A stretch of 64,000 nt of DNA from JBFMAI01 sp040755725 (GTDB taxonomy: Bacteria; Planctomycetota; Phycisphaerae; UBA1845; Fen-1342): contig JBFMAI010000001.1 in the NCBI GenBank assembly GCA_040755725.1, positions 1 to 64,000 of the forward strand, given 5' to 3'. The notes below the pieces were generated by a model. That model saw only the letters and a program-made list of their open reading frames with translations. It did not search any database and was not told where the DNA came from. A program made the translations under genes and the position numbers. Each line of letters starts with the position of its first letter. Position 1 is the stretch's first letter. Positions 63,414-64,000 of this stretch are shown here, in pieces.

Positions 63414-64000
63414 GCCAGGCCCCACAGCAGCAACAGCACCACCAATCCGAGCACCATGCCCAGCGCGTACGCCTGCAACGCTCCGCGCTGGACAAAGTGC
63501 AACGCCAACGCCATCCCGCGCGGGACGGCGGTCACACACCAGATCAGCCCATCCACGCCGTGATTGTCCGTCCCCCACAGCAGCCGTCCCAGGCCGCGGA
63601 GCGGGCGGACGAACGCACGGTCGTAAATCTCATCCACGTAGTATTTCGCGTTCCACAGGTTCCACAGCCCGCCGAGCAGCTTGCGGTCCGGCTCGTCGGT
63701 CGGGGCGGTGCCGTAGCGCAGCCACGCCAGCCCGATACCGGCCAGCGCGATCGCCGCCGACAGGTACATCAGCCACGGGGCCTCGCCGAGCGGCGGCGGC
63801 GTCCCGATGCTGCTGTTGTGCAGGTAGTGATGGAAGAAGCCGTGCGGGGCGAGCACGCCGAGGAACGACGCCGCCCCGGGGTGCCACGTCACGCCCAGGT
63901 AACCCGTCAAGACGGCCCCGATGGCCAGAATCCACAGCGGCCCGGTCATCACCGGCGGCGACTCGTGCGGGTGGTCCCCGGCTTCGGCGGGCAGCCGCGG
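63410..64000 (-). CDS. nuoL: NADH-quinone oxidoreductase subunit L, C-terminal part
   Basis: The frame is open to the right edge and gives about 196 residues. The start of this fragment reads HPHESPPVMTGPLWILAIGA, a diagnostic NuoL segment, followed by LGGLWNLWNAKYYVDEIYDRA and a final hydrophobic helix MVLGLVVLLLLWGLA. This is the distal lateral-helix end of the complex I proton-pump subunit. The N-terminal two-thirds are outside the window. Confidence 0.93.
   Translation of the reverse strand, partial: PRLPAEAGDHPHESPPVMTGPLWILAIGAVLTGYLGVTWHPGAASFLGVLAPHGFFHHYLHNSSIGTPPPLGEAPWLMYLSAAIALAGIGLAWLRYGTAPTDEPDRKLLGGLWNLWNAKYYVDEIYDRAFVRPLRGLGRLLWGTDNHGVDGLIWCVTAVPRGMALALHFVQRGALQAYALGMVLGLVVLLLLWGLA

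Overview
The window is GC-rich bacterial chromosomal DNA, most likely from an uncultured planctomycete (Planctomycetota, probably Phycisphaerae-like). Three features point there: a secreted subtilase ending in a dockerin-like repeat pair of the GDLNCDGAVDFGDIN type, a pseudopilin-like protein with the prepilin N-terminus and a C-terminal FNDGH segment, and a glycosyltransferase-TPR fusion. LpxK and YidC indicate a diderm cell with LPS-type lipid A. The lineage is inferred from protein style only, because no rRNA is present.

Layout. 1-13.6 kb: a GT-C membrane protein, tRNA-Val, an anion permease, a VKOR-DsbA-DsbA fusion, glycogen debranching enzyme, a GAF/receiver regulator, queE-queD (7-deazaguanine synthesis) and the subtilase. 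13.7-17.6 kb: a three-gene envelope operon (zinc-ribbon-like protein, lipoprotein, RDD membrane protein) and ruvX. 17.9-26.7 kb: rpoB and rpoC with a GNAT-like gene between them and no adjacent rplJ/rplL. 27-38.2 kb: lpxK with a deoxyhypusine-synthase-like gene and a small membrane protein, a sugar-nucleotide epimerase, GT-TPR, an inositol-phosphatase-like gene, yidC and proS. 38.5-41.2 kb: tRNA-Lys followed by a decayed integrative element (integrase pseudogene with three lesions, truncated RepA-like ATPase, iteron-like repeats). 41.2-49.5 kb: a POT transporter with a very large insertion, a small zinc-ribbon membrane protein, pilT, wecB, an enolase-superfamily enzyme and a PstS-like lipoprotein. 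49.7-60 kb: asnS, tRNA-Arg, rsmE, a cysteine desulfurase, a pseudopilin, a GGQ release-factor-like protein, an ECF sigma/anti-sigma/PDZ cluster, smpB and a small lipoprotein. 60-64 kb: nuoN, nuoM and the 3' end of nuoL.

Most genes are housekeeping and sit in short operons, many with ATGA or TGATG stop/start overlaps that suggest translational coupling. The most unusual content is a dense set of dispersed palindromic repeat families in the gaps between genes. At least two protein-coding genes (the inositol-phosphatase-like and PstS-like genes) carry such hairpin cassettes in frame. No CRISPR array, rRNA operon or intact insertion sequence was seen.
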